Origin: Flavobacteriales bacterium
Lineage (GTDB): Bacteria > Bacteroidota > Bacteroidia > Flavobacteriales > Flavobacteriaceae
Assembly: GCA_027066365.1 (NCBI GenBank)
Contig: JAMONV010000018.1
Span: 62,001-126,000 of the forward strand
Direction of reading: 5' to 3'
Length of the DNA: 64,000 nt
In this document: in pieces, positions 18,089 through 26,550 of the stretch
Numbering within the stretch: position 1 is the stretch's first letter
How the letters are laid out: every line of letters starts with the position of its first letter
Made by a program: the position numbers and the translations under genes
The notes under the pieces: model-generated
Told to the model about the DNA's origin: nothing
Databases searched by the model: none
What the model saw: only the letters and a program-made list of their open reading frames with translations

Positions 18089-20215
18089 TTAAGATTTCGT
18101 AGGGGATGATTTTTGTTGTTTTTCGGATTGTTCGTCATTTTCTTGAGCCTGAATGGAAGTGAGCAGGATGGTATTGTAAATGTCATCCACGGTTGCTCCT
18201 CGACTTAGATCATTAACCGGTTTTTTCAATCCCATAAGCATGGGACCGATGGCCAAAGCGCCGGTTTCGCGTTGGACGGCTTTGTAGGTGTTGTTGCCCG
18301 TATTGAGGTCGGGAAAAATCAAGACGGTTGCATGTCCGGCTACGGGTGAACCGGGCATTTTTTTCTGTCCTACGGTGGGATCTACGGCGGCATCGTATTG
18401 TATGGGGCCTTCGATGAGAATGTCGGGGCGTTTCCGGCGAACGATTTCGGTGGCTTTTCGGACTTTTTCCACGTCTTCGCCTTGGCCTGACGACCCGGAA
18501 GAATAGCTTAACATGGCTACACGGGGTTCAATACCGAATCGTTTGGCGGCATCTGCGGTTTGGATGGCGATTTCGGCCAATTGTTCCGCATCGGGATTGG
18601 GTACAATGGCACAATCGGCGAAGGCGGATACCCGGTCGGGTAGTGCCATAAAGAAGGTGGAAGTGACAAAGTTACTTCCCGGCTTGGTTTTGATTAATTG
18701 CAATGCCGGTTTGATCGTATGTGCCGTTGTGTGGACGGCGCCGGATACCATTCCGTCGGCGTCGCCTTCACGCACCATCATGGTCCCGAAATAGGAGCCG
18801 TCTTCGGCCAAGTCGTGCGCCATGGCTTCGTTGATGCCTTTGTGTTTGCGTAATTCGTAGATTTTTTTAGCGTATATTTCCGTTAACGGTGAAGTTTCCG
18901 GATCGATGATTTTTACTTTGTCCCAGTCGATTTTAATTCCATGTGTTTGAGCTGTATTTTTAATCACTTCGGGCTTACCCAGAAGGATAATATCGGCCAA
19001 ATCGCGGGATTGAATTTTACATGCGGCTTTCAATATGCGGGGATCGGTGGCTTCGGGCAAAACGATTCGCTTTTTTTTGCGGGAAGCCAATTCTTCCAGA
19101 TTGTAAAGAAACATGCTAGGGGTAATGCGGTCGGAATGAAATTTGTAAAGGCTGTCCAAAATTTTTTTGGTGTTAACATATTTTTTAAACAGGCGGATGG
19201 AACGTAGGATTTTTTTTGTATCACGGGGGTTGATTTGCACTTTGATGGATTTAATTTGAGTGGCCACTTCATAAGTTTGGGGCTTTACACTAATGATGGG
19301 GACGTGGGTGTTTACTCCTTCGATGAGTTTCATGACGGGTTTTTCGGGAATAAGCCCGCCGGATAGAACAAGTCCCGATATGCTTGGATAGTTGTAGGAT
19401 TTATCGGCTTGAAGGGCGGTCAGAATTATATCGGCACGGTCGCCCGGGGTGATCACGAGGGTTTTTTCTTTGACATATTTCAAAAAGTGTCTGATTTGCA
19501 TGGCGCCTACGGCTATGTTTTTGATGTTATTGGTTAAATGTTCTTCGCCGGTCAATATTTTAGCATCAAAATTGTGAATGATATCGATCATGCTTGGTTT
19601 GGACAAATATTCGTCGCGGGGGATGGCGGCGACATAAGTATCCTCGAGAGCGATTTTTTCCAGTTTTTTCATAAGGGTTTTTTGATTTTTGGGGCGAATT
19701 TTATTGGCGATGAGGGCTACCACTTTCACGTCTTTTTCCGTGAAGCTTTCGTATGCCAGTTTCATGCTGCCGACAAATTCGTCAAAGGTTTTTCCGATGC
19801 CGCTTCCCACGATAATGGCGGGGGCGGATAAATTGGAGGCGATTTTGATGTTCATGTCAAATTCCACAATGGATCCTTCGCCGGAGAAATCGCTACCTTC
19901 GATGAGGATAAATTCGAATTTTTTTTCGAGTTTTTTGTATTTTCTAATGATTTTATCCAAAATTAAATCTTCGCGTTTTTCATTAAGCAAATCCACTACT
20001 TCGGAGCGAGTCAGGGCGTAAGCTTCGTTTTGATTTTGATTGAGTTTGAAATAATCGATTACCGTTTCGATATGGTTATCTTTTGGGTTATTGACGATGG
20101 GTCGAAAATAACCGATTCGAGGAGTTTTGGCCAAAAGTTCATTGACGAGCCCGAGTGTTATAAGGGATTTACCGCTGTTGGGCTCGATGGTTGCCAAATA
20201 GAGAGCTTTCTTCAT
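18089..20215 (-). CDS. pta: Phosphate acetyltransferase, long three-domain form
   Basis: A 708-aa enzyme interconverting acetyl-CoA and acetyl phosphate. N-terminal AAA_26 P-loop domain ('EPNSGKSLITLGLVNELL'), a middle DRTGG domain around residues 215-330 ('TPGDRADIILTAL'), and a C-terminal PTA_PTB catalytic domain from about 365 to 690 with 'MMVREGDADGMVSGAVHT', 'ALPDRVSAFADCAIVPNPDA' and 'SSGSSGQGEDVEKVR'. The long form usually has regulated activity in enterobacteria. The usual partner acetate kinase (ackA) is not adjacent; clpC follows and an FKBP-like gene precedes. A Gln/Ser/Lys tail ends the protein. Confidence 0.95.
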   Translation of the reverse strand: MKKALYLATIEPNSGKSLITLGLVNELLAKTPRIGYFRPIVNNPKDNHIETVIDYFKLNQNQNEAYALTRSEVVDLLNEKREDLILDKIIRKYKKLEKKFEFILIEGSDFSGEGSIVEFDMNIKIASNLSAPAIIVGSGIGKTFDEFVGSMKLAYESFTEKDVKVVALIANKIRPKNQKTLMKKLEKIALEDTYVAAIPRDEYLSKPSMIDIIHNFDAKILTGEEHLTNNIKNIAVGAMQIRHFLKYVKEKTLVITPGDRADIILTALQADKSYNYPSISGLVLSGGLIPEKPVMKLIEGVNTHVPIISVKPQTYEVATQIKSIKVQINPRDTKKILRSIRLFKKYVNTKKILDSLYKFHSDRITPSMFLYNLEELASRKKKRIVLPEATDPRILKAACKIQSRDLADIILLGKPEVIKNTAQTHGIKIDWDKVKIIDPETSPLTEIYAKKIYELRKHKGINEAMAHDLAEDGSYFGTMMVREGDADGMVSGAVHTTAHTIKPALQLIKTKPGSNFVTSTFFMALPDRVSAFADCAIVPNPDAEQLAEIAIQTADAAKRFGIEPRVAMLSYSSGSSGQGEDVEKVRKATEIVRRKRPDILIEGPIQYDAAVDPTVGQKKMPGSPVAGHATVLIFPDLNTGNNTYKAVQRETGALAIGPMLMGLKKPVNDLSRGATVDDIYNTILLTSIQAQENDEQSEKQQKSSPTKS

Positions 20216-20234
20216 TTTTCCGGTGCTTTAAAAT

Positions 20235-21167
20235 CTAATGTGTGTCTGCATCGAGGTAATTGGGAATGCCGTCGCCGTCGGTGTCGTCGTTGGTGGGGTC
20301 GCCGTCGCCGTTGGGGTCTTCGTCTTTGGTGCGCAAATGGTCACCGTCGTCGTCGGGGTCGGTGTAATTGGGGATGTTGGGGAAGTTATTTTGGTCTTCC
20401 GTTTCTTTGTCCGTATTGTCGTTGGTGGGGTCGCCGTCGCCGTTTAGGTCTTCAACGATATTAGGGACGTTGTCGTTGTCGATATCGAGGTTGACATGGA
20501 GAATTTTGAAGTCAACGATAACGGGTGAGTAGGCCTTCAGAACTTTTCCGTTATCGCCTGCGGCGGTGCTGTATCCGTAGTTTCCGAGCAGGCCGGAAGG
20601 AATAAAGGCTACGCCGGCGCCAAAGTTATCGAAAGTGACGGTGCCGTCGGGATTGGTGGTGAATGTGCCGCTTTTGAAATGGGTTAAGACGTATCGAAGT
20701 CCCGGAATGTTCAATTTGGAAAGGACGGGTGTCCAGACATTTGCCCATTCGGCCGAAAGTTCGGGTGTATTGAAGTAAACTTCGCCGGTAAAGTCCATGA
20801 CGCGTGAGGCGGCGAAAATCCGGTCGCAAGTGGTAATATTCAGTTCTGTTCCCGTACGGAAAGGAATGAAATAAACGTCATAGGTCAGATCGTCCACTTC
20901 GGGGTCTTGCATTTGCACTACTTGGGCGGCGTCGTAGAGGGAAGTTTGAGTTTGCGGGTCGGTGAGGGTATCCAGAATAAAATGCCACCGGGAATCGACC
21001 GTGTAGGTATGGGTTTTCAGAAAATTGAGGATGGAGTCTTTTTCGGTGGCGTATTGTTCTTTGCGGTCGCGGGGTGGTTTGTATGTAGGTTTGTTTTTTT
21101 TGCAATTGCCGGCGATTATGCTTATCAGGACCAAAGTAAGAAATGCGGTTCGAAGGAGTTTTTTCAT
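20235..21167 (-). CDS. FKBP-like envelope protein with Ca-binding TSP3-type repeats
   Basis: A 310-aa exported protein. Signal-like start 'KKLLRTAFLTLVLISIIAGN' is followed by CKKNK; the Cys could be lipidated, but the residue before it is Asn, a poor lipobox. Residues about 165-235 resemble the Bacteroidota FKBP-type prolyl isomerase core ('GAGVAFIPSGLLGNYGYS', 'YSPVIVDFKILHV'). The end is a chain of Asp-rich thrombospondin type 3-like repeats ('DIDNDNVPNIVEDLNGDGD', 'DDDGDHLRTKDEDPNGDGD', 'DTDGDGIPNYLDAD') that should bind Ca2+. The ATG at 21167 follows an untranslated stretch shared with the divergent hslR. Catalysis is uncertain. Confidence 0.75.
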   Translation of the reverse strand: MKKLLRTAFLTLVLISIIAGNCKKNKPTYKPPRDRKEQYATEKDSILNFLKTHTYTVDSRWHFILDTLTDPQTQTSLYDAAQVVQMQDPEVDDLTYDVYFIPFRTGTELNITTCDRIFAASRVMDFTGEVYFNTPELSAEWANVWTPVLSKLNIPGLRYVLTHFKSGTFTTNPDGTVTFDNFGAGVAFIPSGLLGNYGYSTAAGDNGKVLKAYSPVIVDFKILHVNLDIDNDNVPNIVEDLNGDGDPTNDNTDKETEDQNNFPNIPNYTDPDDDGDHLRTKDEDPNGDGDPTNDDTDGDGIPNYLDADTH

Positions 21168-21234
21168 ATTATCCGTTTTCGGTTGCAAGTTAGGAAATTT
21201 GTTTAATTTTACTTTGCAAAAATAATGCCTTTTC

Positions 21235-21636
21235 ATGAGATTGGATAAATTTTTATGGTCGGTGAGGTTTTATAAAACCAGGAGTCAAGCCACGGATGCA
21301 TGCAGGAAGCATCATATATCGGTGAACGGTCAACCGGCGAAAGCTTCCAAGGAAGTGTTTCCGGGCGATAAATTGCAAATACGGAAAAATCAAATCGATT
21401 ATGAGATCTTGATTTTAAATCTTCCCGAAAGACGTTTGGGAGCTCAATCGATTCCTTTATATATAAAAGATCTTACACCGCCGGAAGCATTCGAACACCT
21501 GAAACTAATGCGTGATGCACAAATTTATTATCGCCGGAAGGGTTTGGGGCGTCCTACCAAAAAGGACAGGCGCCAATTGAACGAATGGTTGGGCGGATTG
21601 AAAAATTCGGATGAGAATTTTGACGAACCGGATTGA
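21235..21636 (+). CDS. hslR: S4-domain RNA-binding protein, Hsp15-like
   Basis: A 133-aa protein. The S4 RNA-binding domain is at residues 1-60 ('MRLDKFLWSVRFYKTRSQAT', 'VNGQPAKASKEVFPGDKLQI'), followed by a basic C-terminal helix ('GLGRPTKKDRRQLNEWLG') as in HslR. Hsp15 binds 50S subunits carrying stalled peptidyl-tRNA and helps recycle them. It starts 67 bases from the divergent FKBP-like gene. The ABC-F gene begins 11 bases downstream, and both act at the ribosome, so co-expression makes sense. Confidence 0.9.
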   Translation: MRLDKFLWSVRFYKTRSQATDACRKHHISVNGQPAKASKEVFPGDKLQIRKNQIDYEILILNLPERRLGAQSIPLYIKDLTPPEAFEHLKLMRDAQIYYRRKGLGRPTKKDRRQLNEWLGGLKNSDENFDEPD

Positions 21637-21647
21637 AATACGGTTTT

Positions 21648-23516
21648 ATGTTGATCGCTGAGAATTTATCGGTTAGTTTGGGTGGGAGTGTTATTTTTTT
21701 GGATTTGGATTTCAGTATTTCGCGGGGTGAAAAAGTGGCATTGACCGGGCGGAACGGTTCGGGAAAAACCACTTTGCTTAAGGTGATAGCTGGAGAGTTA
21801 AAACCCGACGAGGGACGAGTGGTGTTGCCGAAAGATGTGAGGATTGGATTTTTGAGACAGTATTTTGAAGCGGATTTTGAGAAAACGGTTTGGGATGAAG
21901 CTTTATCGGCATTTGAGGATTTACTTCGGATGGAGGAGGAGTTGAAAGCATGGGAAGAGCGGCCGCTAGTGCATAATTCGGGGGTTTATTATGATTTGTT
22001 GGAGCAATATCGCCTCAAGGGCGGGTATGTTTTTCGGGGTGAGACGGAACGTATTTTAAAGGGTTTGGGTTTCGGGCGAAGTGATTTCGATAGAAAATTG
22101 AAGTCTTTTTCGGGCGGATGGCGTATGCGGGTGGAATTGGCAAAATTGCTTTTATCGAAGCCTGATGTTTTGCTCTTGGATGAACCGACCAATCATTTGG
22201 ACATTGAAAGTATTATTTGGTTTGAGCGGTATTTGAAAAATTTCGAAGGAATTGTTTTGACGGTTTCCCATGACCGACGTTTTTTGGACAATATAACGAG
22301 TCGCACGATGGAAATAGTGAGGGGGCGTTTATGGGATTTTAGGGTTCCGTATTCGGCATTTGAAGAGAAGAAACGGGAATTAATCAAGAAGATCAAGCGG
22401 GAGGCTAAAAATCGGGAGAAGAAAATCAAAGAAACGGAGCGGTTGATTGAGCGATTCCGGTATAAGGCAACCAAAGCGTCGTTTGCCCAATCGTTAATAA
22501 AGAAATTGGAAAAGACGGAACGAATTGAAGTACCGGAGGAAGATGTACGAAGCATACGGCTTCAATTTCCGCAATGGCGCCCGCCGGGGAAGGTGGTTTT
22601 TGAAGCGTCGGGATTGACCAAGCGCTACGGTGAAAAAACGGTTTTCGAAAATTTGAACTGGATTATTTCCCGGGGTGAAAAGTTAGCTTTTACGGGGCGT
22701 AACGGAGCAGGGAAAACGACACTGGCAAATATTTTGGCAGGCGAAACCGATTATGAAGGTGAATTAAAAACGGGATATCATGTAAGAATCGGTTTTTTCA
22801 GGCAAGATTTGGATTATTTGCGTGAGCAAAATCATACGGTTTTGTCTTTTTTGGAAGAAGCGGCTACCGAAGAAAGTCGTTCGAAGTTGCGCGATGTGGC
22901 GGGTGCTTTTTTGTTTTCGGGAGACGATGTGGAGAAACCGTTGAGGGTATTGTCCGGCGGTGAATTGAATCGGTTGGTTTTGGCTTCGTTGATGTTGAAA
23001 CCGTTTAATGTGCTAATTTTGGACGAACCGACCAATCATTTGGACATGCAGGGCAAGGAGGTTTTGAAGCGGGCGTTGATACAGTTTGAAGGAACCGTAA
23101 TCATTGTTTCTCATGACCGTGACTTTTTGGAAGGACTAACCGAACGGACTTTTTATTTCGCCGGTGGAAAAATTCGCGATTTGCCGGGTGATATCAGCTT
23201 AGTGTCGGAATTAATCGGGCAAAGTCAGCCTGAAACCGTTACATCGCAACCGTCGCGTCGCGAATTGAAGGGAAGAATATACAAGGAAAAACGAAAGGAG
23301 CTTAAAAAATTAAAAAATCGTTTGAAAAAATTGGAAGATGAAATCGAGGTTTTGGAAAGTCGTATTGGTAAAATGGAAATGCAAATGACGAGAGAGAAGG
23401 TGCATACCGATTTTGACTTTTTTCGGACTTATGAAGAATTGAAAACGGAATTGGAGAGCAAGATGAGTGATTGGGAATATTTGTCGCAGGAATTGGAAAA
23501 TGCCGATCGAAAATGA
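21648..23516 (+). CDS. ABC-F family ATPase
   Basis: A 622-aa cytosolic tandem-ABC protein without membrane segments. ABC-1 has Walker A 'GRNGSGKTTLLK', signature 'FSGGWRMRVELAKL' and Walker B 'LLLDEPTNHLD'. A charged interdomain linker rich in Lys/Glu follows at about residues 235-290. ABC-2 has 'GRNGAGKTTLANI', 'LSGGELNRLVLASL' and 'LILDEPTNHLD'. A C-terminal coiled coil (about 545-620) resembles the Uup/YheS-type extension. ABC-F proteins bind the ribosomal E site and relieve stalled translation. The ATG at 21648 is used; a TTG at 21633 overlaps hslR. Confidence 0.93.
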   Translation: MLIAENLSVSLGGSVIFLDLDFSISRGEKVALTGRNGSGKTTLLKVIAGELKPDEGRVVLPKDVRIGFLRQYFEADFEKTVWDEALSAFEDLLRMEEELKAWEERPLVHNSGVYYDLLEQYRLKGGYVFRGETERILKGLGFGRSDFDRKLKSFSGGWRMRVELAKLLLSKPDVLLLDEPTNHLDIESIIWFERYLKNFEGIVLTVSHDRRFLDNITSRTMEIVRGRLWDFRVPYSAFEEKKRELIKKIKREAKNREKKIKETERLIERFRYKATKASFAQSLIKKLEKTERIEVPEEDVRSIRLQFPQWRPPGKVVFEASGLTKRYGEKTVFENLNWIISRGEKLAFTGRNGAGKTTLANILAGETDYEGELKTGYHVRIGFFRQDLDYLREQNHTVLSFLEEAATEESRSKLRDVAGAFLFSGDDVEKPLRVLSGGELNRLVLASLMLKPFNVLILDEPTNHLDMQGKEVLKRALIQFEGTVIIVSHDRDFLEGLTERTFYFAGGKIRDLPGDISLVSELIGQSQPETVTSQPSRRELKGRIYKEKRKELKKLKNRLKKLEDEIEVLESRIGKMEMQMTREKVHTDFDFFRTYEELKTELESKMSDWEYLSQELENADRK

Positions 23517-23618
23517 GTAATGATTGGGAATCTTAGCATCCTTATTGAAAAAAATAATAATAAATCATGGAAGTGTCTTGAGGAATTTAGTATTATTGCG
23601 AAGTAAATAAAATTTCTT

Positions 23619-24431
23619 ATGAGTGATAAATCGAAATATAACAGTGTGATTACTCAAATCGTTCAGGTGTCGCCACGGATGAAGATCATTCGGGTGAAAC
23701 CGGATCAATGGCAATTGCCGCTGTTCAAGCCGGGTCAATTTGTTGTGCTCGGTTTGACGGGGGATGAGCCGCGTATTGATACGGGCGAACCGGAATATAA
23801 ACCCGCCAATCCGGACAAGTTAATCCGCCGGGCTTATTCAATAGCTTCCTCTTCGCGTGACGATTATGTGGAATTTTATATTTCGTTGGTTAAATCGGGG
23901 CAACTGACGCCTCGTTTGTTTCATTTGAAGCCGGGCGATCGATTATTTATGAGCCAAAAACCGACGGGAATGTTCACATTGGATTCGGTGCCGGAGGACC
24001 AAAATCTTGTTTTGTTTGCTACGGGAACAGGCATAGCGCCGTATATGAGTATGTTACGCACCGATGCGTTGCACCGAAAGGGAAAAATCGTTGTGGTGCA
24101 TGGAGCCGATACCAGCCAGGATTTGGGATACATCGGTGAATTGCGTTTGCTCGAACGTTTGTTTCCGGGTAAATTGATTTACTATCCTACCGTCACACGT
24201 CCCGATCTTGAACCGGCCGGTTGGGACGGTGATACACGTTTTTTTGAAGCTATTTGGAAGGATTCTTCTTTTAAAGAAAAAATCGGGTTTGATCCTAAGC
24301 CGGAAAATACGCATGTTTTTTTGTGTGGAAATCCATATATGGTGGAAAATATGAAAGGTTTGTTAAAAGAAGAAGGTTTTAAGGAGCACACCAAGCGCGA
24401 TCCCGGGCAAATTCATGCGGAGGAATTTTAG
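23619..24431 (+). CDS. fpr: Ferredoxin--NADP reductase
   Basis: A 270-aa flavoprotein of the bacterial (Fpr) class moving electrons between NADPH and ferredoxin or flavodoxin. FAD-binding beta-barrel with 'KPGQFVVLGL' and 'RRAYSIASSSRDDYVEFYIS'. NADP domain with 'LFATGTGIAPYMSML' and C-terminal 'HVFLCGNPYMVENMKGLL', ending in 'GQIHAEEF', where an aromatic residue closes over the flavin. A small insertion near 'TGEPEYKPANPDKL' is seen in Bacteroidota homologues. Monocistronic: 102 bases upstream and more than 300 downstream are non-coding. Confidence 0.92.
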   Translation: MSDKSKYNSVITQIVQVSPRMKIIRVKPDQWQLPLFKPGQFVVLGLTGDEPRIDTGEPEYKPANPDKLIRRAYSIASSSRDDYVEFYISLVKSGQLTPRLFHLKPGDRLFMSQKPTGMFTLDSVPEDQNLVLFATGTGIAPYMSMLRTDALHRKGKIVVVHGADTSQDLGYIGELRLLERLFPGKLIYYPTVTRPDLEPAGWDGDTRFFEAIWKDSSFKEKIGFDPKPENTHVFLCGNPYMVENMKGLLKEEGFKEHTKRDPGQIHAEEF

Positions 24432-24758
24432 GGATTAAAAACTACAGTTTTCGACCGCTTGTATTTTATCCCGTTTTTTGAATCGGGGAATTGCCGTTTC
24501 CCGTCCGGCTTAATGATGAAACGAACGAAGTGTGTAGACCTAAAAATCCGCTACGGACGTAAATCGTAGAACCGTTAAATGATTAAGTTGATATACCTCT
24601 TCGCCGGCATGTTTTTCGTTTCATATTTTTGCGCGTTTACTTTTCTTTTTCGATTTGGTGGGTGTCAGGTATTCAATGAAGACGAATCAACGTTTAATGA
24701 AGCGTCTAATTCTTAAATACCCGGTTTCGATCCATGGCCATAGAGAGATTGAAAAAAC
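24432..24758 (+). other. Non-coding stretch between fpr and tRNA-Arg
   Basis: Over 300 bases without a supported gene. A 45-codon frame from ATG 24579 to TAA 24716 (a hydrophobic start 'MIKLIYLFAGMFFVSYF', then acidic) is the only coding candidate and cannot be told from chance. No conserved domain remnant was found on either strand by eye. A terminator for tRNA-Arg lies at the right edge. Confidence 0.5.
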
Positions 24759-24785
24759 AAAAGACCGCATGGCATGCGGTCTTTT
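24759..24785 (-). terminator. Terminator of tRNA-Arg(TCG)
   Basis: Perfect 12-bp stem AAAAGACCGCAT / ATGCGGTCTTTT with a GGC loop. Read on the minus strand it is followed by TTGTTTTTTC, a U-rich tract, 6 bases after the tRNA 3' end. Confidence 0.8.
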
Positions 24786-24791
24786 GCGGCG

Positions 24792-24865
24792 TACCCGCGG
24801 AAGGACTCGAACCCTCAACCCTCTGATCCGAAGTCAGATGCTCTATCCAATTGAGCTACGCGGGC
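24792..24865 (-). tRNA. tRNA-Arg (anticodon TCG)
   Basis: 74-nt cloverleaf with acceptor GCCCGCG/CGCGGGT (terminal G-U pair), discriminator A, anticodon loop CTTCGGA with anticodon TCG reading CGA and CGN by wobble, and T-loop TTCGAGT. No CCA encoded. It has its own promoter and a strong terminator, so it is an independent unit. Confidence 0.94.
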
Positions 24866-24877
24866 AAAATTCATGTG

Positions 24878-24909
24878 CAAAGTTACAAAATCTTGGCGAT
24901 TAACTCAAC
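24878..24909 (-). promoter_or_regulatory. Promoter for tRNA-Arg(TCG)
   Basis: Minus strand: GTTG, 20-nt spacer, TAACTTTG (exact -7 box). The -33 overlaps the last codons of yqeY. Confidence 0.6.
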
Positions 24910-25346
24910 AATTTTCTGACAATCCGGGCGATAATTTTTCCGTCGGCGCGGCCGGCGAGTTTTTGCGTGGCAATGCCCATCACTTTGCCCATATCTTTCA
25001 TCGATAAAGCGCCGGTTTGCTTGACGATTTCCTTGATCGTATTTTCGATTTCGGCTTCACTCATGGGTTCGGGCAAGAAGCCTTCGATCACTTCCGCTTG
25101 TTTCAGCTCCGTTTGGGCTAAGTCGGTGCGGTTTTGTTGTCGGTAAATTTCGGCGCTTTCTTTGCGTTGTTTGACAAGTTTTTGAAGGAGTTTCATTTCG
25201 TCGGATTCCGAGAGTATGGAATTGCTTCCTTTGGTTTTTTCTAACAGAATGGCGGATTTGATGGCGCGTAAAGCGTCCATTTTTACTCGGTCTTTGGATT
25301 TTATGGCTTCTTTCAGAGCGGACATAACTTTTTGTTCGAGACTCAT
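24900..25346 (-). CDS. YqeY/GatB-tail family protein
   Basis: A 148-aa protein of the YqeY family, related to the C-terminal tRNA-binding domain of GatB (Asp/Glu-tRNA amidotransferase). 'MSLEQKVMSALKEAIKSKD', 'KMDALRAIKSAIL', 'KRKESAEIYRQ'-like helix ('QRKESAEIYRQQNRTDLA') and 'MKDMGKVMGIATQKLAGRAD' are the family signatures. Its free-standing role is not established; tRNA binding is plausible. Divergent from the sigma factor operon, with a -7 box 14 bases upstream of the ATG. Confidence 0.88.
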   Translation of the reverse strand: MSLEQKVMSALKEAIKSKDRVKMDALRAIKSAILLEKTKGSNSILSESDEMKLLQKLVKQRKESAEIYRQQNRTDLAQTELKQAEVIEGFLPEPMSEAEIENTIKEIVKQTGALSMKDMGKVMGIATQKLAGRADGKIIARIVRKLLS

Positions 25347-25359
25347 GATAATTTTTTTT

Positions 25360-25367
25360 CAAAGTTA
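25360..25367 (-). promoter_or_regulatory. -7 box upstream of yqeY
   Basis: TAACTTTG on the minus strand, predicted leader about 9 nt. -33 element not clear. Confidence 0.5.
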
Positions 25368-25505
25368 CTAATTTTATTTCGACCCGGCTTTCGGTTAACG
25401 CAAATAAACCGGTTATGGAATGAAAAAAAAATACCTGTGCTTTATTTCATGCAGGGTGTAACAATTCTATGGAAAATGTATCTTTAGGATGAAAAAGCGG
25501 TAAAG

Positions 25506-26048
25506 TTGAATCACGAGGACCGACAGCGGAAATTGATTTTGGCTTGTAAACGCGGTGATATACGTGCCATGGAAACACTTTACCGTCAATATGCCAGGTC
25601 TATGTTCAACGTAGCATACAGGATTGTGAACGATTTTCATTTTGCCGAGGATGTGATGCAGGAAGCGTTTTTGAAAGCTTTCGAGCGAATCGGACAATTC
25701 CGCGGTGACGCTTCTTTCGGGGCTTGGCTTAAACGAATTACGATTAACGAGAGTTTGAATTGGGTCAAGAAATACGGCAATCGTTATTCGGATTTTCCCG
25801 CCAATTTTTCCGAAGAAGTTGAGGTAGATAGTGCGGAAACGGAACCCCCGGGATTGGAACCGGAAAAATTGCTCAAAGCCATGCAAGCGCTCAATCCTCA
25901 ATACAGAACTATTATCAGCCTTTTTTATATTGAAGGTTATGATTATCGAGAGATAGCCGAAATTATGGATATTAGCTACCAAAATGCACGTACCATGATG
26001 ACAAGAGCCAAAAAGAAATTGAAAAAAATATTGGAAAATGAAAAATAA
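25506..26048 (+). CDS. ECF-type RNA polymerase sigma factor
   Basis: A 180-aa sigma-70 factor with regions 2 and 4 only. Region 2 includes 'MFNVAYRIVNDFHFAEDVMQ' and 'SFGAWLKRITINESLNWVKK'. Region 4 includes 'LNPQYRTIISLFYIEG' and the helix-turn-helix 'DYREIAEIMDISYQNARTMM'. The only start that keeps the N-terminal helix 'LILACKRGDIRAMETLYRQY' whole is the TTG at 25506; the next ATG is 21 codons later. The following gene overlaps by 11 bases and looks like its anti-sigma partner. A TGTAAC at 25457-25462 and GTATCTTTA at 25478-25486 upstream may form an autoregulated ECF promoter (inference). Confidence 0.92.
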   Translation: MNHEDRQRKLILACKRGDIRAMETLYRQYARSMFNVAYRIVNDFHFAEDVMQEAFLKAFERIGQFRGDASFGAWLKRITINESLNWVKKYGNRYSDFPANFSEEVEVDSAETEPPGLEPEKLLKAMQALNPQYRTIISLFYIEGYDYREIAEIMDISYQNARTMMTRAKKKLKKILENEK

Positions 26049-26550
26049 AGATTCGCGATACGATCTTTTTTCACCACCCGAAGGTCATGAAGCTCGATTT
26101 AGCATGAAACTTCACCACCGAATGCAATCCTCAAGACCACAAAATTTATGGTTGCGTCGTTTGACGGCAATGGGCATAGCGGCTTCAGTTCTTTTGGCGG
26201 CATTATTTGTTCGTTGGAATGAATTCGGGGGCGGCGACGGTTTGTCGGGCCAATGGACGCAACAAACCGCTGCTTTGAAACAATCCTTTATTCGGCAATG
26301 GGAACGGATAGAAAAATATGATTCACCCGAATCGAAAAAAATTATTGAAGATAATTTCAGGCAATGGGAAAAACTTCAGGCGGATTTGGAAAAGCTACAG
26401 AAAGAATTTCGCGAGAATAACAATCGGGCGGTATTGAATGCCATGTTACAAAATTTAAAAATGCAAAACGAATTGTTGATCAATATGCATGATCAGTTGA
26501 ATAAAATCGAAAAACAAGCTCGCCATGAAAAGAGTGTTCATCAATCTTAA
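26038..26550 (+). CDS. Putative anti-sigma-like single-pass membrane protein
   Basis: A 170-aa protein. A cytoplasmic N-terminus with 'SPPEGHEARFSMKLHHRM' resembles a short motif (PxGHExRFxxKL) often seen at the start of membrane proteins encoded beside Bacteroidota ECF sigma factors. One TM helix lies at about residues 41-59 ('LTAMGIAASVLLAALFVRW'). The outer part is a long charged helical region with coiled-coil character (about 75-165). It is translated from a start overlapping the sigma gene, so partnership is likely; anti-sigma function itself is inferred. No zinc-finger (ZAS) cysteines are present. Confidence 0.65.
   Translation: MKNKDSRYDLFSPPEGHEARFSMKLHHRMQSSRPQNLWLRRLTAMGIAASVLLAALFVRWNEFGGGDGLSGQWTQQTAALKQSFIRQWERIEKYDSPESKKIIEDNFRQWEKLQADLEKLQKEFRENNNRAVLNAMLQNLKMQNELLINMHDQLNKIEKQARHEKSVHQS

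Noticed and set aside
20238-20447. Valine-rich plus-strand frame
   Set aside because: Caused by the low-complexity Asp/Gly calcium repeats on the minus strand.
24579-24716. 45-codon frame with a hydrophobic start
   Set aside because: No promoter, partner or conservation visible; length is within chance expectation.
24655-24903. 82-codon plus-strand open frame
   Set aside because: It runs through the tRNA-Arg terminator and the tRNA itself.
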